Part shown: positions 23,962 to 34,976 of the stretch, piece by piece
Layout: every line of letters starts with the position of its first letter
How positions within the stretch are numbered: position 1 is the first letter of the stretch
From: Medicago truncatula
Taxonomy: Eukaryota > Streptophyta > Magnoliopsida > Fabales > Fabaceae
Direction: 5' to 3'
Length of the DNA: 64,000 nt
Assembly: GCF_003473485.1 (NCBI RefSeq)
Contig: NC_053045.1
Span: 34,446,494-34,510,493 of the forward strand
Position numbers and translations under genes: made by a program
Notes under the pieces: model-generated
Databases searched by the model: none
What the model was told of the DNA's origin: nothing
The model's input: only the letters and a program-made list of their open reading frames with translations

Positions 23962-26900
23962 TAGGGATGGCAATTGGACCCAGACCCTATGGGCACCCGC
24001 AAAAAATACCCGCTATGGGTAGGGTAAAACCCTGCTTTCATGGGTCCGGGCTTGGGTATGGGTAATTACCCGCAAATTTATATGGGTATGGGCACGGGTA
24101 TGGGTGTAACGCTCCTATTTCTATTAAAGCAATTAGACATGCGAATAATACATTTATTCAAGAAATAGAGATTACGTCTTATTCAAATTTCAAAAACCGA
24201 TAGACATGTATGTAAACCTCAACAGTTACAGCGGAATACAAATCAGAGTGATCAAATATATACATGCCATAAGCAAATAAATCATATCCCAAAGATAAAT
24301 CTCAAAACCCAAACATACGGGTAGTCATCAACAAAATAATAATTCAAAGGAAAAATATAACAACCTAATCTAGACCGACACGACAAGCCTAGATCAGAGC
24401 CGACACGACACCGATATCGGAGGAAGCTCTCGATATCCCACGCAAAGACTCACCGAGACTACTCCTGCACAACGTCTACTCACCCATACAGACAAGTAGG
24501 CGGTTAAAACCACTAGGGGTAAGCATTACATTATCATAATCCAGAGAATAATCAAATCAAATAATATCATGTACTTGAATAATATTAGTCACGCATAAAT
24601 ACTTATACCACAACTTGATAGTTCGTATCCACATATATCAATCAGATGAATAATTATCCAATCATAAATATTCATTCACAACATCAATCATAAACAATCA
24701 TTATCAACATTCATTCATCTCAATTCATCACCAATCACATAATTCACATAGAACTCATGCTATGATATGCACTTATGGACACATAAATGTATGCGGTACC
24801 AAATCTCAACAAGGTCGTCACCTTTCGATGCCACTTGCACACCGAATGTAAGGGCTCACACCTGCCTTACAATAATCTCGAAGTAAAAGAGTCATCCCTT
24901 TTACAGCAACAACGACTATGATGCATGGACATGTATAAGGACTCGATAATGCGACAACAATTCACAATCTCAACTCAATATATAGGACAACACCCAATTA
25001 TATTGATTATCTCCACAACATTGCATTATCAAGAAAACATGCCCACACAAATAAATCATAGTATTCATCATCACACATCAACATATTTATCAATAATCAA
25101 CAATGTCATTCAACATCAATCACATGATTTTCATTAATCAACAAACATCACTTATCACAAAGCATACTTCAAACATATACATGCATATTCAATTATTCAC
25201 TCTAAGTACCTCATTAACCCATTACTAAGTTTGGAAAAGTCTCACGGTTTATAAAGAAAATATTTATGATAAGTTTTCACAAAGAATCCACATAACTCAT
25301 GTGTATTAATTTGATCCTAACCCAAGTTCTAAAAATCATTTGAATATCAAACCAAAGCCATTAGAACAATAACATATTTATCTAAAACTTTCATGTTTAC
25401 ACTAGAGTTCAATTCAAAACAAAAATATGCAAGAAGGGAGCAAGAGTGCGAAACAGGGAAGCTGACACTGGGCTACTCGCCTCGCGAGTAAGGGTTACTC
25501 GTCGTGGCGAGCAATTCCAGTAGCTACTCGCCACCGGCTCGCCTCCCACTCGCCTCGCGAGTCATGACAGGTTTCAGAAAATTCTGTTTTCGTGAAAAAT
25601 CCATTTTCACCCCAAAATCCCAATTTTTGACTTCCCAATATCCAAATTGATCCCAAAGGTTTACCCAAATGTTTTTAGACATGAAAAGGTACTCAAATCC
25701 ATATACAAACTTGATTCAAACATCATTTTAAACAAAATCATCATTGACCCATTTTCTCAAAACAACAACAACATTTCATTTTTCATCATTAATCCATAAT
25801 TAAGTATACCCAAGTTATAATTCACTCACAACAACATGTTTTGTCAACAACAACATCCATTGAAACTTGTTTCTCTCCTCAATTCAACACAACTTATCAC
25901 AAATCATTAATTAAGCAAAATTTCACAACTTGACATTTATACATAGATTGAACCATGTAATTTCATCCACAAACATACCATAATCATCAATTCAAGTATA
26001 AGAAACAGCAACATAACAAGAGCACGAATTTGACATGAATTGTTCATCAACCCATTTTCATACAACATGAAAAGATGTAAAATTTGAAATTGATTATGAT
26101 AATAACTAACCCCCTTACCTTAGAAGAAGATTAACCCAAACTCTTGCTTCAATTTAGCTCCTAAGCTTACCCAATTGGATTCTTCAAGTTCTTCTCTCCA
26201 AAATCCTTTTGCTATTCTCTTTACCTCTTTCTCTCTCTACCTCTCTCTAGAAATGTTTGTGAAATGAATGAATTGGTTCTTCTAACACAACCCTAGTGTT
26301 ATCTCCACTAATGGGCTTAACTTAGTTTCTAGTGGGCTTAACCCATTTATATTCAAACCAAAAATATTACTACACTCCAAACGATATTTTAATTAATAAC
26401 GGTAAAATGTAACCAACGGTCACTAACGGTGAAAACTAATCACTACACTAGTAATTTAGTACAATAAGGGTTCTCACTAATTATTAAAATAATTCTCACC
26501 AAAATTACCATTTTACCCTCACCCGTCAAATGACTAAAATACCCTTCTAATACGGTAATCCACGTAAATGCACCCGACGACAATTAAATACACACAAGCA
26601 CAATTAATCACACACAAACACAATTAAAAGTAATTAAAATAAATCTAGTTAAAAATCGGGCTGTTACAATGAGCACTGTACTACCCAGCCCCGCAACCCA
26701 CATATATGTATTTATATAATATTATAAATAATTTATTTATTTTTGGTGTACAATTAATTAATCAATTTAACTATTTAAGCCTAACCTTAAACCTAAAACA
26801 GATTAATAAAAACTTTAGTAACAATTTATTATGATTTTAACATACAACTGTAACTTTTTAACGTATAATTGATGCAAGGTATCTATTTTTTTTCTTTCCA

Positions 26901-27219
26901 CGAATAATTTGGATGTTTTTTTTATTTGGTTAAATATTACGATTCACATTATTTCGTAAGTTGATTTAAAAAAATTTGGATCATAGTTTTATTTCAAGTC
27001 TGGTAATTTTTATTATCTTTCCATGGCTAAAGTGCGGGTAATGGGTGCGGGTATGGGTACTTAAGTGCCCATAGGATATGGGGAAGGGCACTAAAGTTGT
27101 TGCCCACGAGGGTACGGGCACGGGTACATACGGGCACGGGTACAGACATTTTTTACAAACGCGGGTATGGGGATGGATACTATAGTACCCTACCCATTGG
27201 GTACCCATTGCCATCTCTA
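23962..27219. mobile_element. Non-autonomous hAT element, split by a retroelement
   Basis: A perfect 8-bp target duplication, TTTCTTTC, flanks it (23954-23961 and 27220-27227), the length typical of hAT transposons. The termini are TAGGGATGGCAAT and, in inverse complement, TAGAGATGGCAAT, a well-known plant hAT end. The internal sequence is rich in GGGTATGGGCACGGG-type repeats on both sides of an inserted LTR (24105-26668). Without the insertion the element is about 0.7 kb with no coding capacity. Confidence 0.85.
24105..26668. mobile_element. Solo LTR of a retroelement, inside the hAT element
   Basis: The ends TGTAACGCTCC and GGGCTGTTACA give the TG...CA inverted tips of an LTR. The flanking pentamers ATGGG (24100-24104) and ATGAG (26669-26673) are a near-identical target duplication. 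The 2.56-kb interior has no gag or pol coding, as expected for a single LTR left by recombination. The size and tips suggest a Ty3/gypsy chromovirus, but the family is inference. It is younger than the hAT element that it interrupts. A palindromic patch lies at 25485-25563. Confidence 0.7.
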
Positions 27220-28190
27220 TTTCTTTCCAATGAATCCTTAAAATCTTTTGAAATCTTATAAAATCCATAAAATCTTTTCAAATCCTTTAAAATCTTATGA
27301 TGTAAATCCGTTGAAATCTATTAAAATCATGAAAGTCATTAAAATCATGCAAAGTCTTTTAAAATCCTTAAGACTTTTTAAATAAAAATTGTCCTTTAAA
27401 ATCCTAATCCAATACACCTCCCTTAGTTTCACGGTTTCCCCACGCGCCTTTCATTTCTTCGTCTCTTTCAACTTGCTCTCTAATCTCTATAACTCTGTCC
27501 ATGTTCTGGATGTTAAAGCATGATTTTTATTTATTTTTAAATCTGTAGAATCAAACGTAGAGATATACAAAGGCATCTCACATCTGGTTCATATAAAATA
27601 AAATCTTCACTGTACTCTTGAAATTGAAATTGAAATTTCAAGGCTTCAGATCTATGTCCTATGATATGCCCTTTGAAGCTATGGATAATTGTTTTTGTTT
27701 AGGAAGCTTCACGTTTATAGTTCAAAAGAAGCTTCTTCATGTTTATGGTGGAAGACCAAATTGATAAGGAGATTTATCCAATTTCATTTACACAAATTAT
27801 GATTAATTAAAGAAACATATTTTTTTTAGTTACAGAGTTAATTTGAGAGATAAATATGAATTTTCAATTTTGATAGAATGAAATTATCAAAACCATCAAA
27901 AAGGGAACTTTCATCTAGCGTGTTGGTTATTAGTCTAGATTGTTGGGAGGAAAGCACACAAGAAAATCAAAGAACAGGAACATAAGCTAACGCAAGTTTC
28001 TGAGAGTGAGAGAGAGAAGAAGAAGGAGGAAGAAGAAATGGCAGGCAGCAAGCACGTAGACCAACCAAAAAAGTCACGTGCATTGTTTAAGTGAACCTTT
28101 TAATCTGGACTGTTCATTTTCATCCAAGGGTCATAATCTATTCCTCTCACCCTCTCATTATAACACTTCCTCTCATTTGATACATCCCCT

Positions 28191-28209
28191 ATATATATAT
28201 ATATATATA
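28191..28209. repeat. (AT)n microsatellite
   Basis: A run of alternating AT precedes the left end of the element at 28213. A longer matching run at 29189-29227 lies beyond its right end, so the insertion target was probably an AT-dinucleotide tract. Confidence 0.85.
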
Positions 28210-28212
28210 GAG

Positions 28213-29185
28213 AGAACATATCTAGTGAGAATGAGTTTCTTATGTGAGAATATGAGAATGTTTTATCAGCCATTAGATTAAAAATAGATGGTTGAGATTA
28301 AATAATAACATTCAAATGCTCATGTGTCTCTCCATAGTCTATTATATTTCCAAAATCCATTTCTCTTTCTTCTTCATCGTGACTGGTAATTTCTTTTCAC
28401 CTTCTCACTCTTTGGAATCCAATCTTTGATTATGTTCTCTTTCCTTCATCTTCACCATGTATTCTTCTTTAATTAATTTAGGTCATATTGATTTTTTATT
28501 TTTTTAAATTTCCAGCAAACCAGCAAAAGAAGAGGAAACATCAACCAATTGCATCAATAACACAGGAAGTATTCATCTCTAAACAAATGAAATCTGAAAA
28601 CAGACGAAAATCCCAATTTTTATGATTTCAATCCAACGCTAAACCAGTAAGGGATCATAAAAGGGGTTGTCTCCAACATGATTTCCAATTTCCATTTTTT
28701 TTCCAAAGAAATTGTGTTTATATAGATCCAAACAAACAAACATAATTGACCGTGAATGGGTGTAGGAAGGTGGCGGCGGCACCTCAAATCAGTGGTAGGA
28801 AGGTGGAGACGGCGGACTTTGCGCCGGTGAAGGTTGGGGTCGCCGGAGAAGAGGGTTGCCGACAGTATGGGTGTAGGAAAGTGATGGTGGCACCTCGAAT
28901 CACTGGTGGAAGGTGGATACGGCGGACTTTGCGCCGGTGAAGGTTGGGGTCGCCGGAGAAGAACATAGTTGTTGAGGGGGGAAGAAGAAACAGTATCTCC
29001 CTCCAGAAGGAAGAAGAAAAATCTCAGGAAGAAGAAAAGCTAACTAATAGAATGAAAAACGTAAAAAGAATTGAGTGAGATTTGGTTAACATGCTCACTT
29101 TTAATCTCAACCTTTACTTTTTAATCTAATGACTGATAAAACATTCTCACATTCTTACATAACAAACTCATTCTCACTAGATATG

Positions 29186-29189
<4 letters not shown>
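28213..29189. mobile_element. Mutator-like non-autonomous element carrying a tandemly doubled GC-rich segment
   Basis: Terminal inverted repeats of about 90 bp begin AGAACATATCTAGTGAGAAT on the left, with the exact inverse on the right. They include the phrases GAATGTTTTATCAG and GGTTGAGATTAA. The interior has a GC-rich block in two tandem copies (28758 and 28869, period 111 bp, sharing CGGACTTTGCGCCGGTGAAG). An (AT)n tract surrounds the insertion. Termini of this kind recur at 57632-58422. The right end lies 265 bp before the BTB start codon, inside its likely promoter. Confidence 0.8.
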
Positions 29190-29230
<41 letters not shown>

Positions 29231-29454
29231 ATAGTTGGACCTTATCCACATATAGCTCAAAAAAGGATTTGAAAGTTAATTTAATTACATAAACGAAAGA
29301 AACAGTTACATCATCTCCCATTGATTCCTTCAAAAAAAAAATCATCTCCCATTGATCTAATTTCATCTCTCCCAAAACGCACAAAAATCTTCTCCATTTC
29401 CTTCCCTTCCAATTCCATTCAATTCCCTCAAATTTCCTTCTCATTTCCCCAGAA
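29190..29454 (+). promoter_or_regulatory. Short upstream region of the BTB gene
   Basis: Only 265 bp separate the transposon end at 29189 from the BTB start. The stretch has an (AT)n tract to about 29227 and a long C/T-rich leader (from about 29310) that probably forms the 5' untranslated region. The core promoter position is inferred. Confidence 0.4.
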
Positions 29455-32400
29455 ATGATTCCCACCGCCGGCATTCTTAGAAAGAGACAACGCACCACCA
29501 CCACCACCACTCGCATTTCCTCCACCGCCGCAATCGCCAACTCATCATTCTTCGACATAAACCAAAACCACCACTGTCTCTCTCCGACCACCTCCGCCTT
29601 CTTATTCAACGATTCCTCCACCGCAGACGTCATCCTCCGTCTCTTCACCGACACCATCACCCCGCCGGAATCTCCCTCCTCCATCTCCGTCGACTCCGCG
29701 CCAATCTCTGATCTCCATGTCTACCTCCACTCCGACATCCTCCGCCGCGCGAAGTACTTCTCCGCTCTGTTATCCGACCGATGGATCAACAACGTACATC
29801 CTCAACCTTCACCGGAGCAAATCACCGATCACGAACTCTTTCGTCTCAATCTCGGTGTTCCACCTTCTCCAGGCTCAATCCAGAATCATCTTACCGTCCT
29901 TGAGCTTCTCTACACAAACGATTTCACAAATGCGGTGGAAAACGTTTCCACCGCGCTTGATTTGCTTCCGGTGGCGCTTGAATTGCTTTTCGAAGACTGC
30001 GTTCGGTGGTGTGTGCGTTACCTCGAAGCGGTGCCGTGGACGGAGGAAGAAGAAAACCGAGTCGTTAACCTAATTCCATTTCTAAGCGAAGAAGAATCAA
30101 AGGAACTCATTGCTAGGGTTTCACCTGTAGGAGAAAATGCTTGTGAAGAAATGCTGGAAGGTTTAATTTCATCGGCGATGAACAATTACGGTAACACCGC
30201 ATTCGTGAAAGCGTTTGTAGGGAAGATATTAAGGGATGTATCTTCGAGGGAAACGGTGAAGAGGGTTTTGGAGAAAGCGTTTAGGGGGAGTTTGAAAACG
30301 GTGAAGCAATCATTGGAGGATTATTCGAGTCCGGTTTTTAGAGGGGATCATAATGAAAATGAAACGGAAGCAATGCAGAGGGTGAATTTGCATAAGGCTT
30401 CTACTATTGGGAAGCATTTGTTATGGCTTGTGGAGAGGATGGTTGAGCTTAGGGTTGCAGATGCAGCCGTGCGGGAATGGAGTGAGCAAGAAGCTTTTAC
30501 GGGTGATTTGAAGAAGGCGTTTGGGGAAGATGCATGGAGGAATATCGTTCCCGGTCTTCCTGCTGTTATTCTTAGGTGTACTTCTAAGCTTGCTCATGCT
30601 GTTTGTGCTGGCACCGTTGTAGCTTCTACTCAGGTAACATCTACCTGTTAACCTTTCCTTTTTTCGATAGTATGCTATTGTAGTATATATGAAGCACGGA
30701 CATTTAGACATTTTATGAAAATGGTAGTGATTGAATGTAATTACATGGGTGGATGTCGAGTTGTTCTGTCAAATACCAGACACGTGTTCAATTTGAAGTG
30801 TCGGTGTTACTAAATTACTATCTAGTGTGTGTCTTTGCATGGAGAATGTAGATTTGGAATGCTATTTTAAGAAAGAATTTGATAAGTTTCTCATTTAAGT
30901 TAGTTATATTTAAGTAGCAATAAACTTATAAGGGATTTTGTGTAGGCCAAGAACTTGATAGATATTTCAGTTGACAAGCTCTTGTATGTTGTATGTTAAA
31001 CTAATGCAACTAGGTCTTAAAAGCTGCAATAGGGGTTTAGTTCAGCACCTCTAACTTCCTAATTGCAATGTGGTCTAAGTTTATTAGTTTGAATTGTTGA
31101 GAATTAGTTAATTTTTCCCTTTTTGGTCTTTTTTGTTTGAAACTTCAAAAGTTACATACTTACATTGATCTGATTAATGCAATTGAATAATCGGTGGCGG
31201 CGCTTGACATCATTTTTTGAGGGGGCCAAAAATATACATATAATTTATTTATTTATACATATATTGAAGTAATTAATGTTGGCGCAATGTGTTGGTCTCT
31301 TTATTTTAATGAGAGGTACTGGGTTCGAGTCCGATATATTCCATTTTGAGCCTTTATTTTGTTATCTTGATCAAGAAAGATTAACGGAGATACAAAAAAT
31401 ACATACCCAAGTTTCGAAACCGCGCGCTTAATAGTGAAGCAACTACTCTTATCCACTGCACCAAGGTGCACAATGTGATATGCTTATCGCATAGCAGTAT
31501 ATATATCAAAAGTTTGGAGATGTCCCCTTAAAATAATTTTTTTTGGAGATGACATGGCCCCCTTTAGTCCTTGAGAAGCTCGCTGCTGATTGGATGCGTG
31601 TTTAGAAAAATGATTATGATTGATTTTTGCAAAAATTGTTTCGAGCCTTTGGACCAAGATTATGTGATTTGTGTGTAAATGTTTTTCTTAATAACGATGG
31701 TTGTACAAAACTTAATACAAAACTAACAACTTGCTCAAGATTTATTCTACCAATGCAATTTTGGTTTATAGTAAGTTTGTTTTTTTGTAATCAAGTTTAC
31801 TGCCACCAAACTCACATTTGAAGTCTTTCATCATTTGTTCCCAATATGCTAGTCAAGCTGAGAAAACTATTGATGTTTCACAATATTCAAATATGATTAT
31901 GTGAAACCTTGTTTTACAAATTGTCTTCGACTTAAACAATTTAATCTTTTTTTTTTTAATGGGGAATGCTTGTTATGACGTAAGGCATCGCAAAAGTATA
32001 TGAAAGTTTTGTGGTTGGTTATTTTTTCACCCATAATCCCATGTTTCCATCGATACGGATTGGCTATTTGACCAACCTTTAATAAAAAGACAAGACAGCG
32101 TCAGTGTTTTCCGTTTTATATTTGCTTCTTAATAATTAGCATCACTATTTTTCTTATGATCTTTTGCTGACTATATTAATTAAACGAATACCAAATTAAT
32201 GCAAAATAGAATGAATATTGACTGTTTTCCTAGGTGCCTTCCAAAAATACCAAAGCGCCTATAGCCTGGTTGTTTTAACTTTTGAGAGATCTCGGACGAG
32301 ATCTATTTAAGCAGTATTACTTCATTTGATACGAAGTGTATCAGGAGTTTTTTTCGTTTACCTTTGCTGTAACCCAAAGCTGTCGAATTTGTACCTTGCC

Positions 32401-32934
32401 TAATTTTGACGTTTCCTTTCATTAGATATTTGATATTGATTTTTTATCATGTTAATTGCATGGCATTCGACAGTGTCTAGTTAAATTTTCTAAGATGACT
32501 TTCTAATTTGACACAATTTTATCCAGCCATATATTTTATTTTATTTGTTTCATTTTAACGAGAGCATATTCATCAGCACCATAGTACGAAGTATTTATGC
32601 TTTAGACAATGTTTAAGTGCTTAGACAAACCTTTCTCTACTCAATTCAGGTGAGAAGGAAACTCGTGGAAGACTGGCTTCCTGTTTTGGTTGTTTGCAAA
32701 GATTTTTCACCCGTTAGCAACAAATCGTTATATCTAGAGCTGGAAGAAACATTTCTGCGAATTATCTCCACTCTGCCCATGTCAGATGCTCAAGAATTGC
32801 TGCAAAAGTGCCTCAGTTTTTCGACCCGAAATGTTGAAGATTGTCCTCATTTGGTGACAGCGTTCAACACCTGGTTCCGGCGTGCAGCTCATCCCTTCAA
32901 ACTAGATTCTGTCTGTGATCAATCAGATGTCTGA
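29455..32934 (+). CDS. BTB/POZ domain protein (At1g63850/At3g05675-like)
   Basis: Two exons: 29455-30633 and 32650-32934, joined by a GT-AG intron in phase 0; the product is 487 aa. A low-complexity N-terminus (TTTTTT) is followed by a BTB fold near residues 55-165, with ADVILRLFTD and HSDILRRAKYFSALLSDRW. A helical C-terminal region contains a conserved end (VRRKLVEDWLPVLV at the start of exon 2). Family members act mainly as substrate adaptors for CUL3 ubiquitin ligases, although this plant subgroup is poorly studied. No kinase, ankyrin or NPH3 motif was seen. The 2-kb intron holds repeat-like sequence around 31190-31520. The GC-rich 5' half of exon 1 differs from the AT-rich surroundings, as is common in intron-poor plant genes. 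Confidence 0.9.
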
Positions 32935-33775
32935 TCTCCTGACCTTTGTTGGCTGGCTTGTCAAATACTGTGCAGATTGTATATACTATGTTCAGAAAGT
33001 TGAAGCTTAACATTGTACAGATGACTGTAACCAAGATAGTTAGACCTTATCCTGTGGTCAGTGGTTGTCGCCTTGTTGGTGTGGCTACCAAGTTCCTTGG
33101 AATGCAATATTTTAGTTGCATGTATTTCTCAGATGTTGAAATGGTGCTTAGCAAGTTTTAGGTCAAAATGAAAATACAAGCTTTGGTTCTCTTAAGGATA
33201 AATCCATTTCTCGACTTAAACTTTTGACATTTTATGAATAGTTCATTCCACCGAAAGGTTTCAAATTTATCAAGTTCACAATGTGAAATGAAGAGCCTTT
33301 TGTTTTTATGAATGAAGTTTATAGATTTTAATAATTTGTTGATGAATTAAACCTAGTAGTTAAGTTTAAAACCTTGTCAACCATTAGCACTTTCTGTTGT
33401 TTCTAACATACACCTCCACTTTCGGAAGTTAGCTTCTAATCATTTTGCCTTACAATAGTTAACTTTTAGACAATTTTATATCGTCTTAAAATACATTCTT
33501 TAAAAGATGAGATTGTTGCAAAAAACTATAAAGTTAACTATAAAGTTTGTTACAAAAAACGGGTGTAAGGTGGGACGTTCGTATCTGCATATAGCCAATC
33601 AACATGCTTATTTTATGAAGATTGGTCACTCTACTTAAATCCAGCTCAAGCGTGGAAAAAATATCTTACCATTATCGAATAACGAAAATGAAAGGCAAAT
33701 GTTACCTGAAATAGTTAGTTTTTTTTTTTTTTTTTTTAATAATAAAGGATCATATATTTAATAATAAATTTATTA

Positions 33776-33901
33776 ATTTTTTTTTGGTCAAATAGACTAG
33801 TGGCTAGAACTCACAATTAAAAAGTAGGGTGTCCGGGGTTCGAACCCCGGCCCTTGCATATAACATGCAATATCCCTATTAACTGAGTTAAACTCACGGG
33901 G
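33776..33901 (-). mobile_element. tRNA-derived SINE
   Basis: Minus-strand reading: A box GTGAGTTTAACTCAGTTAAT, B box GGGGTTCGAACCCC (a perfect palindrome), body ending AGCCACTAGTCTATTTGACC, then poly-A. Possible target duplication near ATTTATTAATTT on the left and ATTTTATTAATTT on the right. It is related to the SINE at 23594-23727. Confidence 0.75.
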
Positions 33902-34546
33902 ATTTTATTAATTTTAAAAAAATTAAATAATAGTCGGAGAGATCGGTAGTAGCGGTGTTTGGATGATTGTGTCAAATTTAATCTTGTTAGCTAAACTGAA
34001 ATTCAAATCTAACTTATTTATATTTAAATATACTACTATAAAAATTATCACAAATTGTAGTTTGTGACCAAATTGAAGTTTAAGAGAAAAAAAACAAATT
34101 TTAAAACTTCTGATCATGCATCCATCTTAACTTTTACTCCAAAAAAAAAAAAAAAATCATCTAAACTTGTCAAGAAGAAAATGCAAAAACCAATTTATTT
34201 TCTTTCCATCTTTTTTAAGATTGTAGTTGTGGATACATGCCACCCCCCACCACAAATGTGAAAAAGAACCCTGCTTTTTTGGACAACCCTTTCTTCTTTT
34301 AACCATATATCCCAAACACACACATGGATGATAATATCTCCTTTTCCTTTTTCTTCTTAAGGTGTAAAGGTATGAGTGCAAGTTTAAGAAATTAAAAGAT
34401 GATGTAATAAATGATACATTTGTCCGAGAAAAGCCATAGCAACTGAGAAAATTATTATGGAACTCCTTACTTTATAAATGTGGATAATTTATGATCACAA
34501 GGAAGATCAAAATTAAACAAATTTTCTAGTTTCTACCATACAAGGG

Positions 34547-34548
<2 letters not shown>

Positions 34549-34577
<29 letters not shown>
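34549..34577. repeat. (GT)n microsatellite
   Basis: An uninterrupted run of about 14 GT units in the spacer 3' of the At1g01500-like gene. Confidence 0.9.
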
Positions 34578-34578
<1 letters not shown>

Positions 34579-34976
34579 GTACTAAAGTAAAAATATGATG
34601 TAAATGAAACATCTTTTTGTTTGAGAAAAGCCAAAGAAACTGAGAAAATCATGGAGACTAATGGTAACTTCCGATTACTGCAAAAATCAAGACTAAACCA
34701 CATTGAATCATGTTATTACCACCTCAATAAGTAGGGGAATATAATCAAAAACTTCTTCATGCTTCACTCAACATCATAACTAGTAGATAGTGTCACAAAA
34801 AATAAACTATATTACATACAGTAAACAAGCCAAAACTATATAATATATATCCTTTGCACTCGATGAACAAGACATTAACATGTTGTCTTTAGGCCAAGAT
34901 AAAGATGGCCAAACTAAGGTTAGCTGTTTTTGGATCAAGAGGGAGATAATAGACAAAAGAAGAGAGCTTGAGTAAC

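Larger units (their letters stand above)
22845..27422. mobile_element. Second-level inverted-repeat element (GTGTATT...AATACAC type)
   Basis: The left end near 22845 reads GTGTATTCAATTGAGATTTC and the right end, inverse-complemented, reads GTGTATTGGATTAGGATTTT. Both continue into A/T-rich runs with AAAGGATTTTAAAAGACTT. The element is interrupted by the hAT-type element 23962-27219, so its own sequence is only about 22845-23961 plus 27228-27422. The boundary is approximate. Confidence 0.5.
22762..28182. mobile_element. Outermost element of a nested insertion (about 41-bp inverted termini)
   Basis: The left terminus (TATCAAATGAGAGGAAGTGT onward, to about 22802) is repeated in exact inverse at 28142-28182. 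Inside the termini comes a phrase of the CCATTAGATTTAAG...GGTTGAGA type common in Mutator-like elements. The 5.4-kb span includes three further insertions, listed separately. No transposase frame was recognised. Confidence 0.65.
32935..34976. other. Convergent intergenic region
   Basis: This region separates the ends of the BTB gene (+) and the At1g01500-like gene (-), so both 3' untranslated regions lie here. A SINE (33776-33901) and a (GT)n tract (34549-34577) are listed separately. No further gene is supported. Confidence 0.55.

Noticed and set aside
28784-28966. Short frames in both directions over the GC-rich doubled segment
   Set aside because: They follow the tandem repeat inside the Mutator-like element and show no domain.
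29121-29684. 187-codon minus-strand open frame
   Set aside because: It covers the transposon end, the (AT)n tract and the antisense of BTB exon 1; its residues are the shadow of GC-rich BTB codons.
33776-33901. tRNA-like boxes that could be taken for a tRNA gene
   Set aside because: A and B boxes are present, but acceptor and anticodon stems do not form; the poly-A tail and relatives show it is a SINE.
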